Below, piece after piece: positions 1 through 7,546 of a stretch of 11,530 bases of DNA. Position 1 is the stretch's first letter, and every line of letters begins with the position of its first letter. The stretch covers positions 1 to 11,530 of the forward strand of contig JAURHZ010000052.1 of assembly GCA_030833025.1 (NCBI GenBank). The letters are read 5' to 3'. Made by a program: the position numbers and the translations under genes. This stretch comes from Armatimonadota bacterium. Its GTDB lineage: Bacteria > Armatimonadota > Armatimonadia > Armatimonadales > Armatimonadaceae. The notes beneath the pieces were generated by a model. It had not been told where the DNA came from. It was given only the letters and a program-made list of their open reading frames with translations, and ran no database searches.

Positions 1-316
1 ACACTGGTTTAAGCAGATAGTCTGTTGCCTGGTGGCTGAATGCATCCACAGCATGCTCCGAATAGCCCGTAACAAACACCACTGCGGTATTGATTCCTGG
101 CTGCTCACGTAGCTGACGGGCGAAATCAAGGCCATTCATCCCGGGCATTTCAATGTCGAGAAATACAACATCTGGTGATGTGCTCTGTACAAGAGGGAGT
201 GCTGATGCGGCATCCCCAGCTTCACCCGCAACCGTTACGCCTGCCGCGAGGAGCAAACGGTTTAGATAGGCTCTAGCGAGTGGTTCATCATCGACAATTA
301 CGCATGTCAGCTTCAT
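1..316 (-). CDS. Response regulator receiver domain, LytR/AlgR type (partial, cut by left edge)
   Basis: The minus strand is open from an ATG at 316-314 to the window edge, giving the first 105 residues of a CheY-like receiver domain. The acidic pair D9-D10 (IVDDEP), the phospho-acceptor D54 in VFLDIEMPGMNG, the conserved Thr in FVTGYSEHAV and the Lys of LLKPV (K103) are all present and correctly spaced, so the domain should be phosphorylatable. The pattern AFSHQATDYLLKPV is typical of regulators with a C-terminal LytTR DNA-binding domain, but that half lies outside the window, so the output domain is inferred. The start overlaps the kinase stop in an ATGA, implying translational coupling. 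Its likely partner is the adjacent LytS-like kinase. It may control the divergent carbon-uptake operon, its own operon, or both. Confidence 0.93.
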   Translation of the reverse strand, partial: MKLTCVIVDDEPLARAYLNRLLLAAGVTVAGEAGDAASALPLVQSTSPDVVFLDIEMPGMNGLDFARQLREQPGINTAVVFVTGYSEHAVDAFSHQATDYLLKPV

Positions 317-1536
317 TTGTTTGGCACCTGAAAGGCTACGAGTGTTCCTTGATTGGGATTCGACCAGATACGGATTCTACTCCGGTGGCCATGTCGAAGT
401 TCCAGCTGTCGATTGACGAGCTGAATTCCATGTGGCCGCTCAGCGGTATCGAGCAGCGCCTTTCTCACATCCTGAGCACGGACAATTCCTATTCCATTGT
501 CCGTAACCGCGATCATCGCGGATGCTCCTATTTGGTGAGCCGCAATGACCATCGAAGCCGGGCGAAGCGACTTGCTGAAGCCATGGGTGATGGCATTTTC
601 GACGAGCGTGAGTAGTGATAGAGGCGGGATGTGACACTCGAGGACGCCATCCTCGATTTCATACGTCACCGAAAGCCGATCACCAAATCGGAACTGCTCA
701 ATCGTTATGTAATTGCGGACGGCGGCAAGCTCCGTTCGGAGGGTGTTGTCTACGGCAGGGTCGACGGCAAGTAGGGTCCGCATCAGCATCCCAAGTTCGA
801 CCGTAGCCTTCTCCGCAGACTTTGCATTAATGCCGGTGAGGGCTGCAATCGAGTTTAGTGCGTTGAAGAGAAAGTGAGGGTGCAGCTTTGCCCGGATGGC
901 TTCAAGCTGGGCTTGTGCTGCGTACTGTCTGCTTTGCTCCGCTGCGAGGCGGTGGAACTCAGCCTGAGCCCGCTCATGCGCATCGTGGATTACCCGCCAA
1001 ATCACACCCATCCCTAGACCGTTGGACAGAACGGTCAATGTGAATGTCTGTATAAACGATGTGTCAAACGGTTCTCCACTAACGAACTGATTCGCGATAT
1101 CGCCGGTGCCCTGCGCCAGTGCTGCAACGGCGGCTGCCGACCACAGCGATGAGCGTGTCTTAACGAGGGACCCAAGTGTAACGCCGAGGAGGAGGGCAGC
1201 GGTCGTGGCAACAAGGACGCTACGTTCACCGAGGAGGATTGCTGTTATGACGGCACCAATCGCTGCAAATGCACCTGCGATTGGCCCCGCGCTGACAGCC
1301 GCAAATGTTACTACGAGGTTGCTTGGCGCATAGGGATGCCTGGCATCTGGGAGAAAGTCGAAAAGCGCTGCAACAACAGCGAACAGAATTCCTACTTTGA
1401 GTGCCTGCTGCCAGGGAATGGCCGCTTTGAAGAGGTATCCAAGTAACGGTGAGCGGCTGATTAAATAGGCGACCGTAACCAATGTACAGATGTCAGTTTC
1501 TGCTATCAGGACATTGGTAAGTACGGTTGGACTCAT
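313..1536 (-). CDS. LytS/YehU-type sensor histidine kinase
   Basis: This 407-residue membrane kinase has an N-terminal half of about five to six hydrophobic segments (roughly residues 35-60, 73-101, 107-125, 131-146 and 160-181). The glycine-rich stretch around 82-104 (GPIAGAFAAIGAVITAILLG) recalls the 5TMR-LYT sensor of LytS. A linker helix (about 182-215) leads to the His_kinase domain with LHPHFLFNALNSI (phospho-acceptor H221), the N-box LVENAITHG (N314) and the G-box DNGIG (346-350), the signature of the LytS/YehU/AlgZ kinases rather than HisKA kinases. It is expected to autophosphorylate and pass phosphate to D54 of the overlapping response regulator. Family members respond to membrane energetics, cell-wall state or small ligands; the ligand here is unknown. 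The ATG at 1536 has no clear Shine-Dalgarno sequence, but a TAGAAT lies 7 nt upstream. Confidence 0.93.
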   Translation of the reverse strand: MSPTVLTNVLIAETDICTLVTVAYLISRSPLLGYLFKAAIPWQQALKVGILFAVVAALFDFLPDARHPYAPSNLVVTFAAVSAGPIAGAFAAIGAVITAILLGERSVLVATTAALLLGVTLGSLVKTRSSLWSAAAVAALAQGTGDIANQFVSGEPFDTSFIQTFTLTVLSNGLGMGVIWRVIHDAHERAQAEFHRLAAEQSRQYAAQAQLEAIRAKLHPHFLFNALNSIAALTGINAKSAEKATVELGMLMRTLLAVDPAVDNTLRTELAAVRNYITIEQFRFGDRLSVTYEIEDGVLECHIPPLSLLTLVENAITHGFSKSLRPASMVIAAHQIGASAMIAVTDNGIGIVRAQDVRKALLDTAERPHGIQLVNRQLELRHGHRSRIRIWSNPNQGTLVAFQVPNK

Positions 1537-1543
1537 GGCGTGA

Positions 1544-1549
1544 ATTCTA
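1544..1549 (-). promoter_or_regulatory. Possible -10 element (TAGAAT) of the kinase gene, leaderless-type spacing
   Basis: Read on the minus strand, TAGAAT is followed by 7 nt and then the kinase ATG. It fits the TANNNT -10 pattern at the distance seen for leaderless transcripts in some bacteria, and no Shine-Dalgarno sequence is present for this gene. No good -35 hexamer stands 16-18 nt further upstream, so this is tentative. Confidence 0.3.
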
Positions 1550-1593
1550 ACGGGTATTCAACGTTGCATCGCGTTTTTCGAAAGGTTACTACG

Positions 1594-1638
1594 ATTAACT
1601 GTACATAACGCTTGATAAATGAACCCCTAGCAAACGGT
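1594..1638 (-). promoter_or_regulatory. Cluster of LytTR-like boxes
   Basis: The general LytTR-domain consensus is [TA][AC][CA]GTTN[AG][TG]. On the minus strand ACAGTTAAT (1594-1602) matches all nine positions, ACCGTTTGC (1630-1638) matches eight and AGCGTTATG (1604-1612) seven. Weaker copies lie nearer the kinase (AACGTTGAA at 1557-1565, eight of nine; CCCGTTAGA at 1546-1554, seven). The boxes all share one strand, but the spacing (10, 26 and 11 nt between GTT cores) is not the usual 21-22 nt of paired LytTR sites. They are candidate sites for the adjacent regulator, whose DNA-binding domain is outside the window. Confidence 0.35.
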
Positions 1639-1669
1639 TGAAATTACTAGACAGACATACATTGATGGG

Positions 1670-1692
1670 TGTAAACACGACTGGTTTTTACA
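1670..1692. promoter_or_regulatory. Inverted repeat TGTAAA-N11-TTTACA, candidate operator
   Basis: Perfect 6-nt arms (1670-1675 and 1687-1692) are separated by 11 nt, centred about 30 nt upstream of the SulP ATG. A dyad with centres about 17 nt apart would place both arms on one helix face, roughly as expected for a dimeric regulator such as a LysR- or Crp-type protein. The loop is too long and the arms too AT-rich for a convincing RNA hairpin. It is the only clear symmetric element in the divergent region. Confidence 0.4.
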
Positions 1693-1710
1693 TGATTGCG
1701 CCTTTCAACA

Positions 1711-3294
1711 ATGCAACAAAACAAATCACAACCATCCAAATCTGACATCATTGCGGGCTTTCTGGTCTTCTTGATCGCTCTCCCACTATGTCTTGGAATT
1801 GCCGGTGCATCGGGTGTGCCCCCAGTTGCGGGCATCCTAACCGCGATCGTTGGTGGACTCCTCACCAAATTTTTGGGCGGTAGTCGTCTGACGATTAAGG
1901 GGCCAGCAGCGGGCCTGATTGTAATCGTTTTGAGTGCAGTAGCTGACCTCGGCGGGGATGACCCTGTTACCGGATACCACCGGATGCTTGCGGTGGGGGT
2001 CGTTGCCGGTCTAATCCAGATAGTGCTAGCACTGGCGCGGTTTGGTGGTCTTGCTGAGGCGATGCCGACATCGGTGGTCCATGGAATGCTGGCCGCGATT
2101 GGTGTGATCATTATGAGCAAGCAGACACACGTGCTGCTTGGGGTCAAGCCTGAAGGTAAGGAACCACTCCACCTGATTCAGGAACTTCCACACAGCTTTG
2201 CGCACCTCAACCCCTATGTCGCCATCGTCGGAGCTGTCGCGCTGATAATCATGTTTGGGATGCCAATGATCAAGGCGAAGTGGGCAAAATCCATCCCAAG
2301 CCAGCTGGTTGTGCTAGCGGTGACCGTCCCTCTCGCGATGATCCTCGGATTTGGTGACAAGCATGCCTATGTCTTTAGCAATACAGAATTCGTCCTCGAC
2401 CCAGCAAAATATCTGGTTAAGCTTCCGACAAACATCCTGACCGCCATCACCTTCCCTGACTTCAGTCAAATCCTAAGCGCGGTAAGTATCAAGTACATCG
2501 TCATGTTCACCATCGTCGGCTCTATCGAGTCGCTCCTGACGGTGTCTGCGGTGGACTCCCTCGATCCTGAGCGGAAGTCATCGGATTTGAACAAAGATCT
2601 CTTGGCGACCGGATTTGCGAATACAATCGCTGCCGTAATCGGTGGAATCCCAATGATTAGTGAGGTCGTTCGCTCTAAATCCAACATCGATAATGGGGCA
2701 AAGTCTGGCTGGGCCAACTTCGCGCACGGTGGGTTCCTTCTGCTTGCGGTAGCGCTTATTCCGGGAATGCTGATGAAGATTCCTATGGCGGCTTTGGCTG
2801 GAATGCTGATATTCACCGGTACCCGCCTGGCACACGTAAATGAGTTCAAGCATGCACTGCATGTTGGGCGAGAGCAGCTGGCGGTGTTTGTCGTCACAAT
2901 GATCGTGACGCTACTGACAGACCTCCTCGTTGGAGTTGCTTCTGGCTTGATTCTCGATGTCGTTATTCACTGCGCAAACGGTGCACCGTTTCGGCAGCTG
3001 TGGAAGTCCATCGTGGAGGAACACCACCATGAGGATGAAGTCACTCTCTGCGTTCATGGTGCTGGTGTTTTCACAAACTACATCGGGCTTGCAAAAGCTA
3101 TCCGTGAAAATGCACCAAACTATACGAGGGTCTACGTAGACTTTTCAGAGGCCTGCGTTGTGGACCATACCGTTCTTTCCAAACTTGATGCGCTAAAGGC
3201 ATCCCTTCCGGACACTGAGCTGGTGATCGGTGGCTTGGATGAACACAAGGCATCCACGCATGCTCCGACATCTTCGAAGTGGAAGCGTGCCTGA
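1711..3294 (+). CDS. SulP-family inorganic anion transporter (probable bicarbonate uptake)
   Basis: From ATG 1711 the product is 527 residues; an in-frame TTG at 1696 would add five residues but has no ribosome binding site, and family proteins start close to the first helix. The SulP transmembrane domain fills about residues 8-425, with the signature TIKGPAAGL (61-69), IESLLTVSAVDSL in the second half and a SNIDNGAKSGWANFAHG motif (325-341) like that of BicA-type SulP proteins. A histidine/acid-rich linker (436-443) precedes a short STAS-like domain (about 445-510), where the canonical DSTG region reads DHTV. SulP proteins move sulfate, bicarbonate or dicarboxylates at the inner membrane; direct overlap with dabA makes bicarbonate (often Na+-coupled) the best guess. 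Substrate is inferred, not visible. The stop shares one base with the dabA ATG. Confidence 0.9.
   Translation: MQQNKSQPSKSDIIAGFLVFLIALPLCLGIAGASGVPPVAGILTAIVGGLLTKFLGGSRLTIKGPAAGLIVIVLSAVADLGGDDPVTGYHRMLAVGVVAGLIQIVLALARFGGLAEAMPTSVVHGMLAAIGVIIMSKQTHVLLGVKPEGKEPLHLIQELPHSFAHLNPYVAIVGAVALIIMFGMPMIKAKWAKSIPSQLVVLAVTVPLAMILGFGDKHAYVFSNTEFVLDPAKYLVKLPTNILTAITFPDFSQILSAVSIKYIVMFTIVGSIESLLTVSAVDSLDPERKSSDLNKDLLATGFANTIAAVIGGIPMISEVVRSKSNIDNGAKSGWANFAHGGFLLLAVALIPGMLMKIPMAALAGMLIFTGTRLAHVNEFKHALHVGREQLAVFVVTMIVTLLTDLLVGVASGLILDVVIHCANGAPFRQLWKSIVEEHHHEDEVTLCVHGAGVFTNYIGLAKAIRENAPNYTRVYVDFSEACVVDHTVLSKLDALKASLPDTELVIGGLDEHKASTHAPTSSKWKRA
3281..3285 (+). promoter_or_regulatory. Ribosome binding site deciding the dabA start
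   Basis: GGAAG ends 8 nt before ATG 3294, which supports that ATG over the in-frame GTG at 3279 that would add five residues. The site lies inside the end of the SulP gene. Confidence 0.6.
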
Positions 3295-6239
3295 TGTCCA
3301 CCGCTTCCCATAAAACTGGAGACCTGCTCCAGCATGCGATTGAACACGCCCGGCACCTGCTTCCAAGTCAGGGGCCGATTGGCGTCTTTGTACACCACAA
3401 CACCCTGCACTCGTTTCAACACATCCCTTTTGAAGATGCCGTCATCACCGCTGCAAAGCTCTACGGTGCTGAGCCATTTCTACCAGAAACGGATTACATC
3501 GCTGCCGCTAAGGTAGGCCGAATACAAAAGGATGACATCGACTACGTCCTTGCAACCGACATCAAATCGCGGGGCAGCGTTGCGGGTATCGATGTCTCGA
3601 TGCTTCGTAGTCAGCTTCTAGTCCCTGGGGTAACCCGCTTTAATGCCGGGAACCTCCGATGGATTCGGGATGAACGTCGATTTGCAAAGACAATCCGCAG
3701 CGATATTGAGCCCCAGCTGCGAGAGAAGGTTCTCGAAGGCCGCCCAGAAGATGTAGCAGCATCCCGTTTGATACTAACCATTCAGGAAATGCTCCTGGCG
3801 CTCCCTCATTCTGTCCTCGCACTTCCTTCGGACACAACTCCAGGACAACGAACGCGTTTCAGCACCACAGCAATCGCGGGGCGAAAGTGGAACGCTGACA
3901 TAGCGACATCGACACACCCGCTCTTAGTGCGCCTAGCAGGATGTTTTATGGATCAGGGCGTGGCGTATTGGCCGATGAACGGGCGTGAGGATGGCTTTTT
4001 CAAGGCATCCCTCAATGTGTTGATCAAGCCTGGTGTTGCCCCGGATGGTCTTCGAAATCTGCGGTCGCACGCTGCCGAAGTCGTCGCTAACGACATCGAT
4101 GCCGAAGCCTATGTGAAGTCCACGATACGAGATTTGAACATCCCCGATGCGTTCATCGAGGACTGGGTTACCGACTCATTGCTGGAGCTTCCGGGGTGGG
4201 CCGGGATGTTCAATATGCTAGAACAGCAACCAAACCTTGCACCCTATGTCCGGCTGCATGCACGTCTGGTTGACTTTTTGGCTGTTAAGCTTCTTTTGGA
4301 ACGAAGTGCACTGCTCGCATTGCATGGCTCAGAAACCGTTTTGCCGTTTTCTGAAAACTATTTCGCAACCTCAGACGTTATTTTTGTCGATGTTGATATC
4401 GCGGTGATTCAAATCTTCGATGCATGCCAATTGGTTGGCTTCGGCGCAAGTGTAATCAGTAATCTAACTGACAATGAGTTTGCAAAGTTTGTACAAGCAG
4501 TGCTTTCCTTTCACGCTTGGGAACGCCGACGTATCTGGCACCTTGCCTATGAACGAAGGCATCTCCATTCTGTCCTGACTCCGCTCTCGCTGATCGCTGC
4601 GGAACATATCCCTGCTGAACTTTCCCCACAGAAGTCGATGCAAGTGATGTTTTGTATTGATGAACGGGAAGAAAGTATGCGCCGGGCGCTCGAAGCGGCT
4701 GACTCTGACATTGAGACCGTCGGAGCCGCGGGCTTTTTTGGTGTCGCAGTCAGCTATGCGGGTCTGGATGACCATGCTGCAGCAGACCTCTGCCCAGTCA
4801 TCGTGACGCCACAACATGCGGTCCGTGAGGTTGCTTCTGAAACTGACTGTGGGGTTGCAAAAGCGCGTCGCAACCGCCGGCGCATCGTTAGCAACATCAT
4901 CCGACAATACTCGATTGGCTCTCGGACACTTGTGCGCGCTTGGGTTGGAACAGCCGGACTTGGCGTACTTGCAATCATCCCATTAGTAACCCGGGTCCTT
5001 GCACCCGGATTTACGCTACGCCTCTACCGATCACTGAACGAGCGCCTCCTCCCTGAGCCACGTACGGAAATGCTCTTTGAGAATGCATCCGATGCCGCAC
5101 ACGATAAGGCTGAGGGACTAGCAAATGGATTTAACATTCAGGAACGTGCCGATCGTGTACTTGGGCTCTTGCGTTCATCTGGCATCATCAACCGCTTGTC
5201 ACCCCTAGTTGTTTTAATGGGCCACGGAGCGACGACGGTCAACAATCCTCACGAAAGTGCTTACGATTGCGGTGCATGTGGGGGGCGGCGAGGCGGTCCG
5301 AATGCGCGTATTTTCGCGATGATGGCAAACCAGCCCGCGGTCCGTCAGCGTCTTGCAGAAATGGGACATCAGATTCCGAGCGAAACCTGGTTCCTCGCGG
5401 GGTGCCACGACACGACAACCGATGACTGTCAGTTTTTCGATGTCGATCAGCTCCCTGATACGCACACGCATTTCTATGAGCAGTTGGTCCGAAGTTGCCG
5501 CACGGCGGGAGCTGACAACGCACTTGAGCGTGCTCGCAGGTTTGAATTGGCTAGCGGGATCACGACACCGGATGCAGCACGCAGACACGTCCGCGAACGG
5601 TCAGAGCACTTGTCAGAAGCGCGTCCTGAATACGGACATGCAACCAATGCTGTGGCGATTTTCGGAAGGCGCAGCCTCACGGAGTCGCTCTACATGGACC
5701 GACGGGCATTCCTCATTTCCTACGATGCCAACAGCGACCCAAGTAGCCAAATCATAACTGGACACCTCGGAGCCGCTGGGCTTGTCTGTGCGGGCATTTC
5801 GCTTGAGTACTACTTCTCTACAGTTGACAATGAGGTTTACGGTTGTGGAACGAAGCTGCCACATAACATCGCCGGACTTGTCGGTGTCATGAATGGCCAA
5901 TCTGGAGACCTCCGCACCGGCCTGCCCAAGCAAACTGTTGAGGTTCATGAACCTGTGCGTGTATTGCTTGTGATTGAGGCGAGACCATCGTCGGTTGAAT
6001 ATGCGATGTCGCAGCATGCCGAAGTCAACCAGATTATCCGCAATGGATGGGTCCGCGTCGCGACAATCGATCCCGATGACGGCGCAGTCCACTTCTACAC
6101 CCAAGGTACCTTTCAGCCGTACATTCCTGAACCTGGCCGCCTGCCAACAGTAAGCACCAGTCGTGAGTGGTACGCGGGACATATGGGGCATCTACCATTT
6201 GCAAAGTTGGTCAAGCCGAAAAGGGAGCAGTACGCATGA
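3294..6239 (+). CDS. dabA: DabA, DUF2309 inorganic-carbon pump subunit (zinc, beta-carbonic-anhydrase-like)
   Basis: The 981-residue product belongs to the DUF2309/DabA family (MpsB in staphylococci), the cytoplasmic subunit that hydrates CO2 to bicarbonate vectorially when bound to its membrane partner. The predicted catalytic and zinc residues are present: C454 and D456 in MFCIDERE, with R458 of the C-x-D-x-R motif, then H644 in LMGHG and C659 in YDCGACGG. The 15-residue spacing from His to Cys equals that of Halothiobacillus DabA2 (H524/C539 as I recall). The N-terminal motif VHHNTLHSFQHIPFEDAV and the HPLL...DQGVAYWPM segment are also family traits. A hydrophobic stretch near 548-572 may contact the membrane. 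At about 980 residues it is a long form; short forms are near 830. The stop overlaps the dabB start in ATGA. Confidence in family is high; CO2 uptake in this host is inferred. Confidence 0.96.
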   Translation: MSTASHKTGDLLQHAIEHARHLLPSQGPIGVFVHHNTLHSFQHIPFEDAVITAAKLYGAEPFLPETDYIAAAKVGRIQKDDIDYVLATDIKSRGSVAGIDVSMLRSQLLVPGVTRFNAGNLRWIRDERRFAKTIRSDIEPQLREKVLEGRPEDVAASRLILTIQEMLLALPHSVLALPSDTTPGQRTRFSTTAIAGRKWNADIATSTHPLLVRLAGCFMDQGVAYWPMNGREDGFFKASLNVLIKPGVAPDGLRNLRSHAAEVVANDIDAEAYVKSTIRDLNIPDAFIEDWVTDSLLELPGWAGMFNMLEQQPNLAPYVRLHARLVDFLAVKLLLERSALLALHGSETVLPFSENYFATSDVIFVDVDIAVIQIFDACQLVGFGASVISNLTDNEFAKFVQAVLSFHAWERRRIWHLAYERRHLHSVLTPLSLIAAEHIPAELSPQKSMQVMFCIDEREESMRRALEAADSDIETVGAAGFFGVAVSYAGLDDHAAADLCPVIVTPQHAVREVASETDCGVAKARRNRRRIVSNIIRQYSIGSRTLVRAWVGTAGLGVLAIIPLVTRVLAPGFTLRLYRSLNERLLPEPRTEMLFENASDAAHDKAEGLANGFNIQERADRVLGLLRSSGIINRLSPLVVLMGHGATTVNNPHESAYDCGACGGRRGGPNARIFAMMANQPAVRQRLAEMGHQIPSETWFLAGCHDTTTDDCQFFDVDQLPDTHTHFYEQLVRSCRTAGADNALERARRFELASGITTPDAARRHVRERSEHLSEARPEYGHATNAVAIFGRRSLTESLYMDRRAFLISYDANSDPSSQIITGHLGAAGLVCAGISLEYYFSTVDNEVYGCGTKLPHNIAGLVGVMNGQSGDLRTGLPKQTVEVHEPVRVLLVIEARPSSVEYAMSQHAEVNQIIRNGWVRVATIDPDDGAVHFYTQGTFQPYIPEPGRLPTVSTSREWYAGHMGHLPFAKLVKPKREQYA
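6222..6227 (+). promoter_or_regulatory. Ribosome binding site of dabB
   Basis: AGGGAG ends 8 nt before ATG 6236, inside the end of dabA. It favours 6236 over the next codon, also ATG (6239), and over an upstream in-frame GTG (6167) that would overlap dabA by about 70 nt. Confidence 0.65.
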
Positions 6240-7546
6240 TGCTTTATCAATCCTCTCTTGCACTGGCTGTGTTGTTACCTGCCGTTGCATGCGGCACCCT
6301 TGGTGGACTTTGGTGGTGCGGCGCTCAGATACCAGAGCGTGCCATCGCTAGATTTGCGTATGTAACGTATATACTGATGTTCGCTGCAGTCCTCGTGACG
6401 TGGTTTGGATATGCATTTGTAGCGCATCACCCGGTCACGGTACCGATTGGGATGTGGTACCACACCCGCGATTTTCACTTTGAGATGAAGCTACACGCGG
6501 ATGGCATTTCGCTGCCATTTCTCGGGATGACGGCGCTGCTCGTCGGTGTTATCAGTGCCTTCAGTGAACGGTATATGCACCGCGACTCGGGGTTTGTGCG
6601 CTTTTACTTCCTGCTCCACTTGTTTGCATTTGGATGCATGTTGCTCTTCTCAGCAGGCACATTTGACCTGCTTGCTGCTGGCTGGGAACTCCTCGGTTTA
6701 ACATCTGTGCTGCTGATCGCCTTCTTTCAGCACCGCTCAGATCCCGTCAATGCGAGCCTTCGCGTCTTCGCAACCTATCGGATCACCGATATCGGGCTTC
6801 TTACGGCTCTTGCTACGATGCATCATGCTGTACACAGCACAGAGTTCGAGCAGGTGATGCCTGGTGGGATTGCTGCAGTGTCTGGGCCTCAGGCGACGGT
6901 TGTCTTGCTGCTCCTGATGTTTGCTGCGTGCGGAAAGTCTGCCCAGCTGCCATTTTCTGGGTGGCTACCACGTGCCATGGAAGGCCCAACGCCGACGAGT
7001 GCCATCTTTTACGGAGCGCTCTCCGTACACGCCGGCGTCTATTTGATCTTGCGGGTTTTCCCGCTGATTGAGGCATCTGTTATTGCCCGCGGAGTGATCG
7101 TGGCAATCGGGGCGCTTACTGCCATCTATGGAACCGTTGTTGGGCGTGCAGCATCCGATGTCAAGAGTTCCATCGCACATGCATCCATGGCACAGCTTGG
7201 CTTGATGTTTATTGAGCTTGGCTTCGGTTGGACGACGCTGGCTCTGTGGCATGCCTGTGGGCATGCCGCGGTTCGTACATTGGAATTTCTACGTGCTCCT
7301 AGTGCGCTGCGGGATACAAGCCACATTCACTCAGGAGCGATGGGGCAGCTCGATGCGACAGGGCGGCAATATGAAAAAGTGCTTCCGACTGGCGTCAGGA
7401 CCACGCTTTACCGCCTTGCCGTTGAGCGTTGTTATGTAGATAGCGTGATTGACCGCTTTGTCCATCGGCCATTTCTATGGCTCATCGCGACCATCGTTCG
7501 TATTGACCACACACTGATCGGTGATCCAAGGGACAGCACTGGATGA
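6236..7546 (+). CDS. dabB: DabB-like proton-conducting membrane subunit, NuoL/ND5 family (short form)
   Basis: From ATG 6236 this is 436 residues with about eleven hydrophobic segments. It is of the Proton_antipo_M family and is expected to supply the proton path that drives DabA. Recognisable ND5 landmarks are the TM5 motif GWELLGLTS with E151, the TM7 motif GKSAQLPFSGWLPRAMEGPT with K234, and DVKSSIAHASMAQLGLMF (308-325). The usual TM8 His of HAATMV in NuoL is Tyr (Y259), with a new His six residues on (H265), and the usual Lys of the next helix region is R347. After HACGHAAVRTLEFL the sequence goes straight to a soluble stretch and an amphipathic tail (about 390-428), so the TM12 module with the terminal charged residue is absent. 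Full-length DabB/NuoL proteins are longer (about 500-600). Overlaps both neighbours by ATGA. Confidence 0.88.
   Translation: MMLYQSSLALAVLLPAVACGTLGGLWWCGAQIPERAIARFAYVTYILMFAAVLVTWFGYAFVAHHPVTVPIGMWYHTRDFHFEMKLHADGISLPFLGMTALLVGVISAFSERYMHRDSGFVRFYFLLHLFAFGCMLLFSAGTFDLLAAGWELLGLTSVLLIAFFQHRSDPVNASLRVFATYRITDIGLLTALATMHHAVHSTEFEQVMPGGIAAVSGPQATVVLLLLMFAACGKSAQLPFSGWLPRAMEGPTPTSAIFYGALSVHAGVYLILRVFPLIEASVIARGVIVAIGALTAIYGTVVGRAASDVKSSIAHASMAQLGLMFIELGFGWTTLALWHACGHAAVRTLEFLRAPSALRDTSHIHSGAMGQLDATGRQYEKVLPTGVRTTLYRLAVERCYVDSVIDRFVHRPFLWLIATIVRIDHTLIGDPRDSTG
7528..7533 (+). promoter_or_regulatory. Ribosome binding site of the second membrane subunit
   Basis: AAGGGA ends 9 nt before ATG 7543, inside the dabB tail, supporting the 4-nt overlapping start. 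Confidence 0.6.

Larger units (their letters stand above)
1537..1710. promoter_or_regulatory. Divergent intergenic region between kinase/regulator operon and SulP-Dab operon
   Basis: This 174-nt gap is the only substantial noncoding stretch in the window and must hold the control signals of both divergent operons. It is more AT-rich than its flanks. I see an inverted repeat near the SulP start, several copies of a GTT-centred box on the minus strand, and a TAGAAT just upstream of the kinase ATG. For the plus-strand operon a TTGAAA at 1638-1643 is a possible -35 element, but no convincing -10 hexamer sits at 16-18 nt from it. No terminator hairpin or small ORF with a ribosome binding site is evident. 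Confidence 0.7.

Noticed and set aside
313..1536. Short plus-strand frames (for example 280-615 and 1106-1333) as small genes
   Set aside because: They lie opposite conserved kinase motifs (G-box, sensor helices) and have no ribosome binding site or family pattern.
1696..1710. TTG start five codons upstream for SulP
   Set aside because: No Shine-Dalgarno sequence precedes it and ATG 1711 gives a normal short cytoplasmic N-terminus; neither start has a strong ribosome site, so this remains a preference rather than proof.
1647..2147. 166-codon minus-strand open frame opposite the SulP start
   Set aside because: Composition is rich in Pro, Thr, Ala and Arg as expected for an antisense shadow of a membrane protein gene; the plus frame is clearly SulP.
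5613..6191. 192-codon minus-strand open frame inside dabA
   Set aside because: It lies entirely opposite the conserved C-terminal part of DabA and shows no domain features or ribosome binding site.
6167..6235. Upstream extension of DabB to an in-frame GTG
   Set aside because: It would overlap DabA by about 70 nt, and the extra 23 residues look unlike a NuoL N-terminus; AGGGAG at 6222-6227 fits ATG 6236.
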